This document shows positions 53,601 to 64,000 of a stretch of DNA of 64,000 nucleotides, one piece after another; the stretch's first letter is position 1, and every line of letters begins with the position of its first letter. This DNA is from Trema orientale (taxonomy: Eukaryota > Streptophyta > Magnoliopsida > Rosales > Cannabaceae): positions 882,861-946,860 of the forward strand of contig JXTC01000008.1 in the NCBI GenBank assembly GCA_002914845.1, in the 5' to 3' direction. The notes under the pieces are model-generated. The model searched no databases, was not told the origin of the DNA, and worked only from the letters and a program-made list of their open reading frames with translations. The position numbers and the translations under genes are program-made.

Positions 53601-54219
53601 GATATAGCAAATAAAAAAACACTCGTACGTTTAGGAGTGATTTTAGCCCACTCCCAGTAAAATTCTCAAATATTTAACTAACGGAAAGACCATTTTCATA
53701 AAAGGAAAGCTATCACATGAGGTCTTTTTGTTTTGTTTGTTTTGCCTTTTTTTTCTTTCCCCTATAAAACGGAATGATATTTTAGGTGGGATTCTATAAA
53801 GGACCAAGTGTATTAATCATTCATAATTACGCAGTAGTACTACCGGATACCTTAAGGTGCCCCTGTTTGAACAATTTAGGGTATTTTATACAACTTTTCA
53901 TAGTTCCTAATTTTGACATAAGATTGTCCTCTAGCAATGACACGTAAACCTCATAGGATAGAATAGGATATGGTTACTTTCTCCACGTATTCCTCTATTT
54001 GCTCTAGTTATTTGCTAATAGAATTCTTTTCACTTCATTTGCTGGATACACGTTCGGAAATGTTCACGACTGTCATTCTTAAATAAATATAAGCTTTCAT
54101 AAAGCTCTGACAATTTGGCAAAAAAATCATTAATTGAAAAAAAAAAAAAATGAAGAAGAAGAAGATATATATTCATATGGGTTGACAATTCATTGTCGTC
54201 CCATTTGAGGCTTGCTTTC
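50663..54219. other. Intergenic, downstream of the GH3 gene
   Basis: AT-rich with only motif-free short frames. One base at 53,493 is ambiguous (N). An (AAT)n microsatellite lies at about 53,561-53,582. The last ~100 bases before 54,220 should include the 3' UTR of the minus-strand GH3 gene. No transposon ends were recognised. Confidence 0.4.
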
Positions 54220-57200
54220 CTAGTATTTAGGCTGAGTAGTTAAACCGAAACCGAAAGGAAATAGAGGATCATAGTGTCGATCCCCAACATTCATTGGAAG
54301 CTGGTCAACAGTTTTGAACCATGTCCTTGCAAGCTTGCCAGTGAATCCATAGTCACCAAACAGAAGGTCAGCAACACCTTGGCCTTCAGTTCCTGGAAGC
54401 CAAGCCGCAACAAGCGCATCAATGGTAGCAAGATAGGGCTGGATCACAACAGGGCGGCCAGAAACAATAACGACAACACATTTAACAGCTCCACACACGT
54501 TTTTGATAGTGCTTAAACCAGGCTCGGGTATTGTCAGGTTCAAGCTGTCACCGAAGGTTTCTGCATATGGAGGCTCGCCAACAACAACAATGGCGTAGGA
54601 AAATTCGTTCGATTTGACAAAGTCTGCGTCAGGATTTTCGCTGTAGACAACTTGGGTTGTAGGATCAACAGTGTTCTTTACAGCCTTGAGGATTGTGGTA
54701 CCTGTTTGTGAAAAGAGATTATTATCAAACACATATTAGAAACAAGAAAACACTGATTTCATTCTACTGAGATGATATTTAAACTAGATATCAATGCTTA
54801 GTTTCCCGGACAGCCCACAACTATGAAGATCATTATTCACAGGGCAAGAGTACTCCAGATAGTAAGGATAAAAGATTCTGCCTTCTAGTATGGACCTCTA
54901 TGAAAATAGTGTAAGTCAATTGTGAGGCCCTACAACTACTTCAATGTGCATTTCTTTGTAAATTATGATAAAACATCAACGATATCATTATTCATTATCT
55001 CCACTCTAAGCAAAATTTTTTTTTAGTATTACACATTCTAGTGTATATACATATATATACATACATATATATAGCTGGCTTTATCAGACTGTCATCTCAT
55101 TATTGAAACTAATTCCTAGCATGTATACATACCAACTGTAAGATCATTTCCACCAAGGCCCTGCCATTCAATTGTCCAGCCTCCACATTGATAGCCCAAG
55201 TTATCTGCATGACTTCCTGCGACTAGTATCTTAGTTGCTTTCTTGGGAAGGGGAAGTAATGGCTGATAAGCAGATTTTCCATTCTTTAGTAGCACCAGCG
55301 ATTTTCTTACAGCTTCCCTTGCCAATTCTCTATGTTCCTGTAAAACACCAAGTTTAGTTAATATCGTTAATTCATAAAAGTTGTGAAAATAGGTGGAGGA
55401 AGTGCTACTGCCGATTTTAAAATGAGAAAGCCAAAATAACAGACCTTACTACCAAGCTGGTTGACCAGACTGAGATCTGCAAGCGGGTTCTCAAAGAGGC
55501 CCATGACAAACTTAACCCTCAGGATCCTTTTCACTGCATCATCAATCCTACTCATGGGGATGACATTTTTTTTCACTAGGTAGGTTAGATCATCAATGAA
55601 CTCAGTAAAGTTATAGGGAACCATGATCTGCAAGTGCAACCATCCCAGATACAGACATTTGTCAATAAGAAATTTCGGTCTTCGTACAATCAGTAGTCAA
55701 AGTAGTATACATGTGACAAGTTCAAATCATTACTGAATTTTGACTAACCATGTCTATTCCAGCACTAACTCCAGCTTCAACTGAATATGAATAGTTAGCA
55801 TGGGGAGGTGAAGTAATCCTGTCAATACCCTGCCAATCTGATATGACAAATCCCTGTTACACCCGAAAGAAAAAATGTTATTCCTAGCATCATCTCCATT
55901 CATTCACACAGCCCAGAAAATTATGGCCAGTTTTTCAACAATTTTTATAATCAATTTTTGATTTTTACCCTGAATTTGAGTTTGTTCTTCAGAAATCCAG
56001 TGACAAGATCGCGATTAGCATGCATCTTTTCCCCATTCCAGCTCGAGTATGACACCATAACTGTTGCAACACCCTTGCTGATAGAGTTTAAGTATGCAGG
56101 CATGTGAATGCTAAGCAAACCATTCGAACTGATAACAGTATTGTTCTCATTGATGCCCTTCGTCGTTCCACCATCTCCCACAAAGTGCTTAGCACAGGCT
56201 GCAACTTTTGTTCTAGGCAAATGATAACGCAAAACTGTTAGTTTTGGAGGCCCATTGTGGAAACGTAATAAGCAGTAAGATAATATTACATCACTTGGTT
56301 AAATTTATAGCTTCCTGATAACAGTGTTGTTCTCATTGATGCCCTATCTCATATAAAAGCCCAATTATGACAACTAGAAAAGATATTGCTAGAGACTCTG
56401 TTAATAAAATTTTAGTTCTATGATACCTTAAATCAACATCAGAGAATCAACCGATTAAATCAATAAGTAAAGCTCATGTTCTACTTTTGAAAGACCTCCT
56501 TGTCCTACCACATGACTGATACCTTGTAACCACAAAATGTCAAAAAGAGATTACTAAATATTTTGAAATCATGTGAAACTAAAACTAATATGCTCCAGCA
56601 GATCTTGACAAATACAAGACAACTCTTGGGGATTGGAAACTTGAACATGGGGGGGACAATTGGGAGCCGACCATTTTTTAATATGTCATTTTTTTATGCT
56701 TGTGATGAGGTGGAAACGATGGGCCTCCACCAAGTCCTGCCACAGGAGTAGTGGGAACCAAAATGTCCAAAAAATTTATGCTTTCATCATATAAAACTGA
56801 AATAAAATGCAGATAACATTTAGCCTTAACTGCATTCACATGTTACATACTATTAGTTATCACCTTGATCTTGAAAAAATGAAAGAAAATAAAAGAATCA
56901 AAATTACATAAGCAGCAGCCAAATTTTATCAATATTATCATTGAAAACTATAGTAACAGAGGAAATTCTATTGAAGAACGAGAACATAATAAAGGCTCTT
57001 ACTTTCCAGCAACAAAAGGAATGCCCTTTTGAGAGTTAGCAGGGAGATCTCCTTGTAAACCGGGAATGATCTCAGTCATTGCTTGAACAATCTTATGGTC
57101 CTCACTATAGCTTTCATAGCACCGACCCCATCTCGGATCTCTGCAAACCTGCAAAAAGAGTGGTCGATAAGACATCGAAACAATAACCGATTCGAGGCTT

Positions 57201-58031
57201 TTCGAAATCAGTAAAACATTCCATTCCATTTGTGCTGCTCAATTACCGCAATACATGGGGCAAAGGCATAAGGAATTCCTGTGGCTCTGACTTCAAGGGC
57301 TGTTGCCTCTCCAATCTTCTTAATAAGCTGAGGATCTCTGATAGACACAAAATCAACAATGAATACAACATAAACACACACATAAACTGGAACAGAAAAA
57401 CCCGAGAAAAGAAAAGAAAATGAGATATTAGAAAACTCAAATATTCTCAACAAAAGAGGTAGGTTCAATATTTGAAATCAAAAGGCTTATTTTCACTTGC
57501 CTGGTAACTCCAAGTCCAACATTATGAGGGAAAATGGTGGCATTGTAAACATTGTTGTGGCCATGAACAGCATCAATCCCATAAATCATAGGAATCCCAA
57601 GACGAGTAGATAAAGATGCCTTTTGGATCTCATTCACCGCATTGACCCAAGTCTCAGCTGAAGCTTTTTTGGCTGGAACACTCCCTCCACCACTTAGTAC
57701 ACTCCCTACAAAAACAACCCATAACAACATTAATGAAAAATTGTCCAAAAAAAAGTGGTTCTGTTAGAATCACATGATAATAGTTTTTTCAAAGAGTTTT
57801 TTTTTTTGTACCAATAAAGTACTTCTTCATCACTTCTGGGGTTGCCACACTACGCTCTATTTGAACCATTTGGCCAATCTTCTCTTCCAATGTCATTCTA
57901 CTGAAAAGGTCTTTTATTCTTACACCCAATTTCTGTTTTGGGTCTTTGTATTTGGGGTACCCTGCTTCAGTTCCGGCTGCTAAGCAGCATAAGAGCAGAA
58001 AACCCAAAATGGGTGTTGAAAATCTAGCCAT
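54220..58031 (-). CDS. Secreted GH3 beta-glucan exohydrolase / beta-glucosidase, nine exons, complete
   Basis: Exons (5' to 3'): 58031-57812, 57705-57501, 57337-57247, 57148-57003, 56212-55969, 55853-55749, 55627-55445, 55337-55133, 54701-54220. They join in frame to 626 codons plus stop, the usual length for plant ExoI-type enzymes. Residues 1-23 ([16 protein letters not shown]) form a signal peptide. The GH3 N-terminal barrel follows, with [38 protein letters not shown] and [11 protein letters not shown], where Asp308 is the likely nucleophile. The C-terminal domain carries [14 protein letters not shown], where Glu514 should be the acid/base by spacing with barley ExoI, and a KLARTWFK...FPFGFGL end. 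These enzymes release glucose from cell-wall beta-glucans in the apoplast. The upstream in-frame TTG at 58,043 is not needed; ATG at 58,031 starts the signal peptide. Intron 2 uses a GC donor. Exact substrate is inferred. Confidence 0.95.
56315..56345 (-). repeat. Copy of an exon 5 segment inside GH3 intron 4
   Basis: This 31-bp stretch matches 56,129-56,159 (within exon 5, the segment encoding part of [10 protein letters not shown]) at 30 of 31 positions. It lies about 100 bp upstream of exon 5 on the gene's strand. It is not spliced into the mRNA in my model. Confidence 0.75.
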
Positions 58032-58071
58032 ATCAGTGCTCAAAACTGGAGTTTGTGGGCTGTAATCTTGA

Positions 58072-58350
58072 GCTGAAACAGATTAAAATAAAAGTTTCAA
58101 AAAAAAGTTATGTTAGAGAGAGAGAGAGAGAGATAATATGTAAAACAACGCAAAAAGATCCACACATTGATCTTTATTTTTTCATTTTTTTAAGGGGGGG
58201 TGCAAAACAAAGATAATGCGAGAAAAAATAAGAAAGGAGAGAAAAAAAAAAGCTTTGAACTTTCAGGGAGAACTAACCTGAAGCCTAGCGTTGCTACTGT
58301 TATTACTTACACCCACTCTCTACTACAAACTTGTACCCTTTTACTCTGAG
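58072..58350 (-). other. GH3 gene 5' UTR with a 205-bp intron
   Basis: On the minus strand the leader exon ends at 58,278 (cttcag|gttagt). The intron ends at 58,073 (tgtttcag|ctcaag), followed by 41 nt of leader before the ATG. The intron contains an (AG)n tract near 58,115-58,132. Both splice sites are good matches. Confidence 0.65.
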
Positions 58351-58380
58351 ACTCGGACAGAGCACACTGAGGACATTGAA

Positions 58381-58390
58381 TGGTTATATA
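58381..58390 (-). promoter_or_regulatory. Likely TATA box of the GH3 gene
   Basis: The minus strand reads ctctatataacca, putting a TATATAA box some 30 bp upstream of a likely start near 58,350. This agrees with the 5'-UTR exon ending at 58,278. Confidence 0.6.
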
Positions 58391-58399
58391 GAGACTAGA

Positions 58400-60177
58400 G
58401 AGAAGGCATGAATGATGGGGGAGAGTGAAGCTTCAATTCTATTATTGTAAATATATTCATATTCGTGTCTTTAAAGTAAGGCTCCATATATATATGCAAT
58501 ATAATAATAATACTCATTATGGCCTATCTAAGGGGGAAATATAAATAAATCAATTAGAGAAATCAAGCGGGAAAAACAAAATTCTTCTAAACAAATTGAG
58601 AATTTTTTTTTACCAACTAATTTGTCATTATTTAGTTGAATTGTACCAGTTAATTTAGCTTGATCAATTTTTTTTCCTCTTTTTTTTTTAAAAAAAAAAA
58701 TTAACGGTGGAGGATTTAAACGTTGGACCAATAAATTGAGATGAAATGTGAAGTGTGGTTATCAATTAGCAATTATTAGTATAACTTACAATATAAAGAT
58801 GTGGGTAATTTCGGATCTTTATTTAGGAGTCAATTCAAAACAATATTAAGCTCTCTTTGAACAAGATTGTGCACTTGCTAAATTTGGCTCATTCCATTAG
58901 AAAGTTGATATTATTAATTATGCATTGCATTACAAATTAACTGTTAGATCATTTAGTCAAAAGAAACTATGATTTCTTTTGTTTTGGTTTGGATAACAAA
59001 TTACGATTAGATACACAGTTTATTTTATCTTTAGATACAATAGCCACTTCATAGATGTTTTTGCATCATTTAATTCTTTTTATTTTATCTTATTTAGTTC
59101 TTAATTTCTATAATACAACTCTCCTTTTCAATTGATAAGAATTAATTTCGTAGTTGTCAACTATTCCTTATTTAGTTAGGAAAGACGGAGTAATACTACT
59201 CTCGTCTTCAATTGATAAGAACTAATTTCATAGTTGTCAACTAATTATGTAAAATTTATCATTATTAAATTACTATATTTGTCAAATGTCATAAATAAGT
59301 AATTGACATAAAAAAATATGGCTTGTTTTTTCTTTTATAGTCTAATTAGGATAAAAAGGCTTCTTCCTTTTTTATTTTCTTTGTTCGATAAACAGGATAA
59401 AAAGGCTTTTTCCTTAGTGAAGTCATATTATGGAGATTTGAAATGGTGGAGTTAGGTCCTTTTGTCTTCTTGTATGATTCAATGAATTCGGCCTATGATA
59501 ACATCCCCGACATTGTTGACTTATTATAAACAATATTTCTATCAATTTTTTCAATATTCATCAGGATTTATTATTTTATTTGGTAAAATTCTCTCTCTCT
59601 CTCTCTCTCTTTTTCTTTTTTTTTTTTTTTTTTCTGTTTCTTATGTTTTAGTGAGTGATATATGGACTCCGAATAATTCCTCTTTAAAGTAAAATAGAAG
59701 AAATAAAATTTGTTGTGGCGGCTGCAGATATAACTTCTTGGAAATAAAATGAAATAAGATAAAATAAAATAAATTTATTGGCAGATATACGAGGATTTAC
59801 TTCTAACCTAACCGATTTATTACAACTTGATGGGGCTTTTGATTGCAAATCATTCATGGCTGCATCCATCAACTTAATCCTACATAAGTGCTCCTCCTCA
59901 AACAATAATAATAAAAAAAAATCAAAATTTTTTATTTTCTAAAATGTTTTTGAATATTAATCCCCTTGTGGATAAAATTTTCACACTCCATTGCATGATG
60001 AAAATTTGAGTCAAATTTTTTGACTGTTTTTGTTGTTATCTCAATAGCCCTAATTAAATTTTCACAATAAATAAATAAAAAAGCAAAATAAAAAAATAAA
60101 TATTCTGATTAAAAATAAAGATAATAATAACCGTTGCTTAAGAATTCCTAAGATGTAGTGTGAGTTATGGGAAAAAA
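58400..60177. other. Intergenic, upstream of the GH3 gene
   Basis: No gene recognised. A 45-bp direct repeat with four mismatches lies at 59,119-59,163 and 59,199-59,243 (…tcaattgataagaa.taattt…tagttgtcaacta). Another short one lies at about 59,349-59,416 (ggataaaaaggctt.ttcctt). A CT-rich/T-rich tract lies at 59,590-59,632. Confidence 0.5.
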
Positions 60178-60345
60178 ATAATATTAGAGACACACAAAAT
60201 ATATACATAATAATGTGTCATTAATTTTAGTCACTTATAATTTTTAAAATAATGTCTCATTAGGTATGTAAATGACTCAAAATATATAATATATCATATT
60301 ATTATGTGTATACTTTTTGTGTATATTACGTGTACCTGGCATTAC
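60178..60345. mobile_element. Possible small fold-back MITE
   Basis: The left side (acacacaaaatatatacataataatgt) pairs with the right side (attattatgtgtatactttttgtgtat). The outer sequence gtgtacctggcatta recalls the taatgct.ggtacac-type ends common in plant MITEs. The ends are not sharply defined. Confidence 0.45.
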
Positions 60346-62558
60346 TGCGAAAATTAGAATATGAAACAATAAAAACTCTGTCGAGTTGGAAAGGATATTA
60401 AGTTAGTTGGGTAATTATATAATTAGATAACAACGGCACGTTTTAAAATGTGTGGGAACAGAAGTGTAGTGGAGCCAGCTTTCGTACGGACGTGCCCTCC
60501 TGATATAAAGCCCGAATTTGAATTAGTCAAAATCTTACCGTTGCTCACAAATTTCTATACAAGTGAATCTTTCTTTTTATTTATTTTTTTATTTTTGAGA
60601 AATCTCTAAGCAAGTGAATGAGTGATAATTTCGCTGAAAATCCTCGATAAAATTTCTATACCAACATTTGAGACAGAAGGAACCCGAGTGTAATGATTAG
60701 TGACATTCTCAACACGAATACATAGTCTATCTTTTATTTTAATTTATTTTTTAAGGTGATTTGATTTTCTGAATAATTAATTAGTGTATCAAACGGCTCT
60801 ATTTTTTTTTTCTCTTTATAATGGCTCCTTTTTCTATTTTATCAATATATTAATCTCACGTCGTTTAAAAAAAATCTCAGTACATTCTATATTGTAATTA
60901 TGAATAAATTTTTTAAATTACAAAGATTAATCAAATCCTATTAAATAAAAATAAAGAATAATCAAATCATAAGATCTACAATGTCCCCATCATATTTTAT
61001 ATTATACTTTTCAATTGTATACATTTTGTTAAAGAAGCTTCGATTTGCACGTTCTTTTTTCTCTCCTCTTCCAAGACAGCTTCAATTTAAACGTTACAAA
61101 CCCACTTTGGTAAGACTTTTTTCTTTTTCTTTTTTCTTTTTCTCGCACCTTTCTGAGGAATCATTAATTATTGTTCAATAGGATCCGCTACTAAAGCCAT
61201 TTTTGACGAGATCGATACTGGGGTTCTATTGTAAATATAATTCTTTAAGATAGATTTCTATAGTACAATTTAGGGTTGTTCATCGGTCGATTTTGATAGT
61301 TATCTACGACTTTTCAAACCGATCGATCGGTTTTTGGTTCGCCAAAATATAAACCGAAAAATCGATCGAACATTGGATGTTGAAAAAAAACAGACCGAGC
61401 ATTTCTTGGTTTGGTCAGTTTTAACCGAAGCAAAATCAATCGTAAAAAAAGAAAAAAAAAAAAGGAAGAAAAAGTCGTCCAATCTAATAATCATACATGA
61501 TATCAACAAATTTATATGGAAATATAAATGAATAAAAAAAGAAACAAATATCCAATATATTCAATTGAACAATCATCTTTTTAACTTACAGATTAATAGT
61601 AAAAAAAAAAAAAGATCAACAATAGTAAGAGATAATAAAACTTCAAATTGACTTACAAATTTAGATTGAAGTCGTGGTATACAAGTATTGACACTCTCTG
61701 TACAATAGTAGACTAGCTAATCGGAGAAAAGAAAGAGAGATTGGAGAGAGCCACACGAAAATAGATGAAGTTTCAAATATTTTATTTAAATGTTTTATAT
61801 AATCCAAAATAGACTGTTTTATAAAATTGAAACTTTTAAGACATTTTTAAAATAAATTAAAGAATTTTCTACCTTAGTGAAATTCCTCTTCTGCCGTTAG
61901 CACAGATTTTAGGTCGTAACACCAGTAAATTGCGAGGGTTACTTGAAATTGACATGTTACTTATAACTTGCAAAGTTACTTTATGGTAACATGCATATAT
62001 ATAACCTATTAAATGACACTATTTTACTTTTTTTATTCTAAAAAAGATTAATCAAGTGGGTGATAACGTTAAATATCATAACGGAAAAGAAGAAAAAAGT
62101 TTCAATAAAAAAAATATTCTAACCAAGATAAAAAGAATTATAAGAAAACAATTTAACAAAAATATTTTTAAAAATCCACAAGAAAATGAACAAAAAAATA
62201 TAAAAGATAAAAAGAAAAAAAAGAGTGGGGCACCTAGTAAAATAGCCAAATTTTGGGCCATTTTAAATAGATAGTTTTCAAAATATTATAGCAAAATAGC
62301 TTAGTGTGTATATAGATATATATGGAGGACTTCTCAATAGTTTTAATTTTTTTGTGACCATGAATGGATACTAAAAAAAATAGTGATAGTATTAATTTTT
62401 TTTTATGCTGATAAATAGCATTAAATATTTTTGACCAACCACCAAACTAATCACCACCGTAGGATATAGATCTAACGGCTTAAACTATTGTAACCATCCA
62501 TGGATAAATATTGTTGTAACTATTTAAACCAAATCCATATATATATATATTTATATAT
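60346..62558. other. Intergenic, AT-rich, with a degenerate CGGTT-rich patch
   Basis: Around 61,272-61,440 a tagggttgttcatcggtcga start followed by several cggtt/aaccg words resembles the left half of the hAT-like MITE at 4,951, but no matching right end is visible. Nothing else is recognised. Confidence 0.35.
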
Positions 62559-63394
62559 GGGTCATGTTTCAATGGAGATTTTTATTTTTGCTCCATTGAT
62601 GGGTACTTTCATTTGGACCATTGGATTTTAATCTGATGGTTATAATGGTATTAGTAATTTTATCAAAAAATAAAAATCTAATTAAATATTTTTGACTTAA
62701 AAAATTAGTAACCTATATGTGACCTATGAGTTGGAATTTTTTTTTTCCAATCCCTTTTTCATTGTTTTTTCTTTTTTTTCATTCTATTGTTTATTTTTAT
62801 TAAAAAATAAATAGAAAAACAAGTAACCATATATATATCTAGATATTTTTTTTCTAAAGAACTAATTGTATATATATTAAATTTTTCATTAAAAAATGAG
62901 TCCTTTTTTATAATTTCAAAACTAACATTATATATCCCCTAAAAAAAAAAACTAATGTTATGTAAATATTCTTAAAAAAAAACAACTAACCGTTAATATA
63001 AAACTATTAAATACTAATTTTTTATCAAAATTTTTTCTTAAAAAAATATTCTTTCTTTTTTATAATTTCAAAACTAATATTCCCTTTCATTATAAAAAAA
63101 AAAAAACTAACGTTACATCTCATATAAAAACAAAATTAACATTATCTATATTCTCAAAAAAATTACTTATTCATATTAGTATCATAATATGTTCAAATTA
63201 AATGAAATTTAAAAAATTAAACTTATAAGTTAAAATCAAAAAAAGAAAAGAAATAAATAAAAAAGAAAAATAATTGGATAAAACATTAATTGATCAAAAA
63301 TAGATGAAATTACTTGCTATTGTAGGTCATATTCAACTTGATAATTTTACCCATCTATGGAGCAAAAACAAAAATCTCCATTGAAACATCACCC
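62559..63394. mobile_element. Inverted-repeat element, 836 bp
   Basis: The left end gggtcatgtttcaatggaga continues to gctccattgatgggta and is matched by the complement of the right end (tacccatctatggagc … tctccattgaaacatcaccc) over about 48 bp with few differences. The interior is very AT-rich with repeated 'actaacgtta…aaaaaa' and 'ttataatttcaaaactaa' phrases (62,890-63,160). It is non-coding. A Mutator-like MITE is likely because of the TIR length. Confidence 0.75.
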
Positions 63395-64000
63395 TTTATA
63401 TATATATAGCAAGTATAAATACTGATTTACCAAGCTAGTATATCCACCGATATAATAGATATAATCGGCTATTTAACAAAATGCGGACGTTTACTATAAC
63501 GTACACAGTGTAATAATAAAAAAGAAATTCACTCTAATTTCATGAAAAAAAAAAAACAAAAAATAAAAAACAATAACACAGCACAAATGTGCCGAGTATA
63601 GTGTTTTCTATTACTGTATTTGTACAGGAAAATCCCCTTATTTTTCTTTAAAAAAAAAAAATCCTATTTACATTTAAAATTTGGAGTACCGCTACCGCAT
63701 ATATGAAAATTTTATAACTTTACCATATCTACATATATAGGAATCCCTTATTATTTTCCATGGGGCACACAACATAAATGTCTTGTGATTACACTTTCAT
63801 GTACTGATTACAACATCAAGCCGCATTGAAACCGACTTACCTAACTAGCTAGGGTCTAACACCCAGAGTACAACAAAAAGATTATAATTCAATGAAATTT
63901 TAACCAGTTTGCTATATCATTCTTTATAATTTAAGGATTTAATAGTTACTTTGATAGAAGCAACTTGTCACTAAAATTTAAACGAAAACCTAGTGGTCAA
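63395..64000. other. Right-edge intergenic sequence
   Basis: AT-rich. No gene, RNA or repeat element is recognised up to the edge. Confidence 0.35.

Noticed and set aside
58032-58043. Upstream in-frame TTG start giving four extra residues to the GH3 protein
   Set aside because: Plant nuclear genes rarely start at TTG. The ATG at 58,031 directly begins a normal signal peptide and follows a spliced leader.
61272-61450. Second copy of the hAT-like MITE of position 4,951
   Set aside because: Only a left-end-like start and some CGGTT words are present. No matching right end was found, so it is mentioned only in the spacer description.

Overview
The window is nuclear DNA from a flowering plant, most probably a eudicot. 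It is AT-rich, with long intergenic stretches full of transposon relics. The recognisable genes have many introns and plant-type products: a plant cohesin SMC3, a chloroplast NDH-assembly factor and a cell-wall glycoside hydrolase with a secretion signal. I cannot name the species.

Layout. Positions 1-10,099 look like the right part of a decayed CACTA (En/Spm) DNA transposon. It holds a minus-strand tnp2-type transposase fragment (1-~830), a six-exon broken Ptta/TNP1-type transposase (1,934-3,832), duplicated pieces of that gene at 6,337-6,570 and 8,308-8,445, an unrelated hAT-like MITE (4,951-5,660), GTCTCTAA-type subterminal repeats (9,480-10,090) and a CACTA terminus ending at 10,099. A two-exon CRR42-like gene follows on the minus strand (11,459-12,230). 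Positions 12,700-24,730 form a gene-poor block: MITEs and fold-back elements of several families, a LINE relic (~13,565-14,245) and a truncated Ty3/gypsy element with 5' LTR-like sequence and a broken gag (~18,870-21,660).

The main gene is a complete SMC3 on the plus strand, with 28 coding exons from 26,237 to 43,515. All exons join in frame to give 1,204 codons. Its introns include an AT-AC intron with U12-type signals, a second U12-like GT-AG intron and two GC-AG introns. They also carry LINE fragments, a SINE-like sequence and an LTR unit interrupted by an assembly gap. After SMC3 comes one small predicted secreted protein (45,592-45,867). A repeat-rich intergenic region then contains a 716-bp poly(A) retroposon flanked by 17-bp target-site duplications. 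Next is a complete nine-exon GH3 beta-glucan exohydrolase-type gene on the minus strand (58,031-54,220), with a 5'-UTR intron and a TATA box. The right end (58,400-64,000) is AT-rich and holds further fold-back elements.

The three main genes share no pathway: SMC3 acts in sister-chromatid cohesion, the CRR42-like protein in plastid NDH assembly, and the GH3 enzyme in the apoplast. I found no operon-like or defence-type system. The most unusual features are the splice-site types in SMC3 and the GH3 gene, the LTR unit at the gap, and the diversity of inverted-repeat elements upstream of SMC3.
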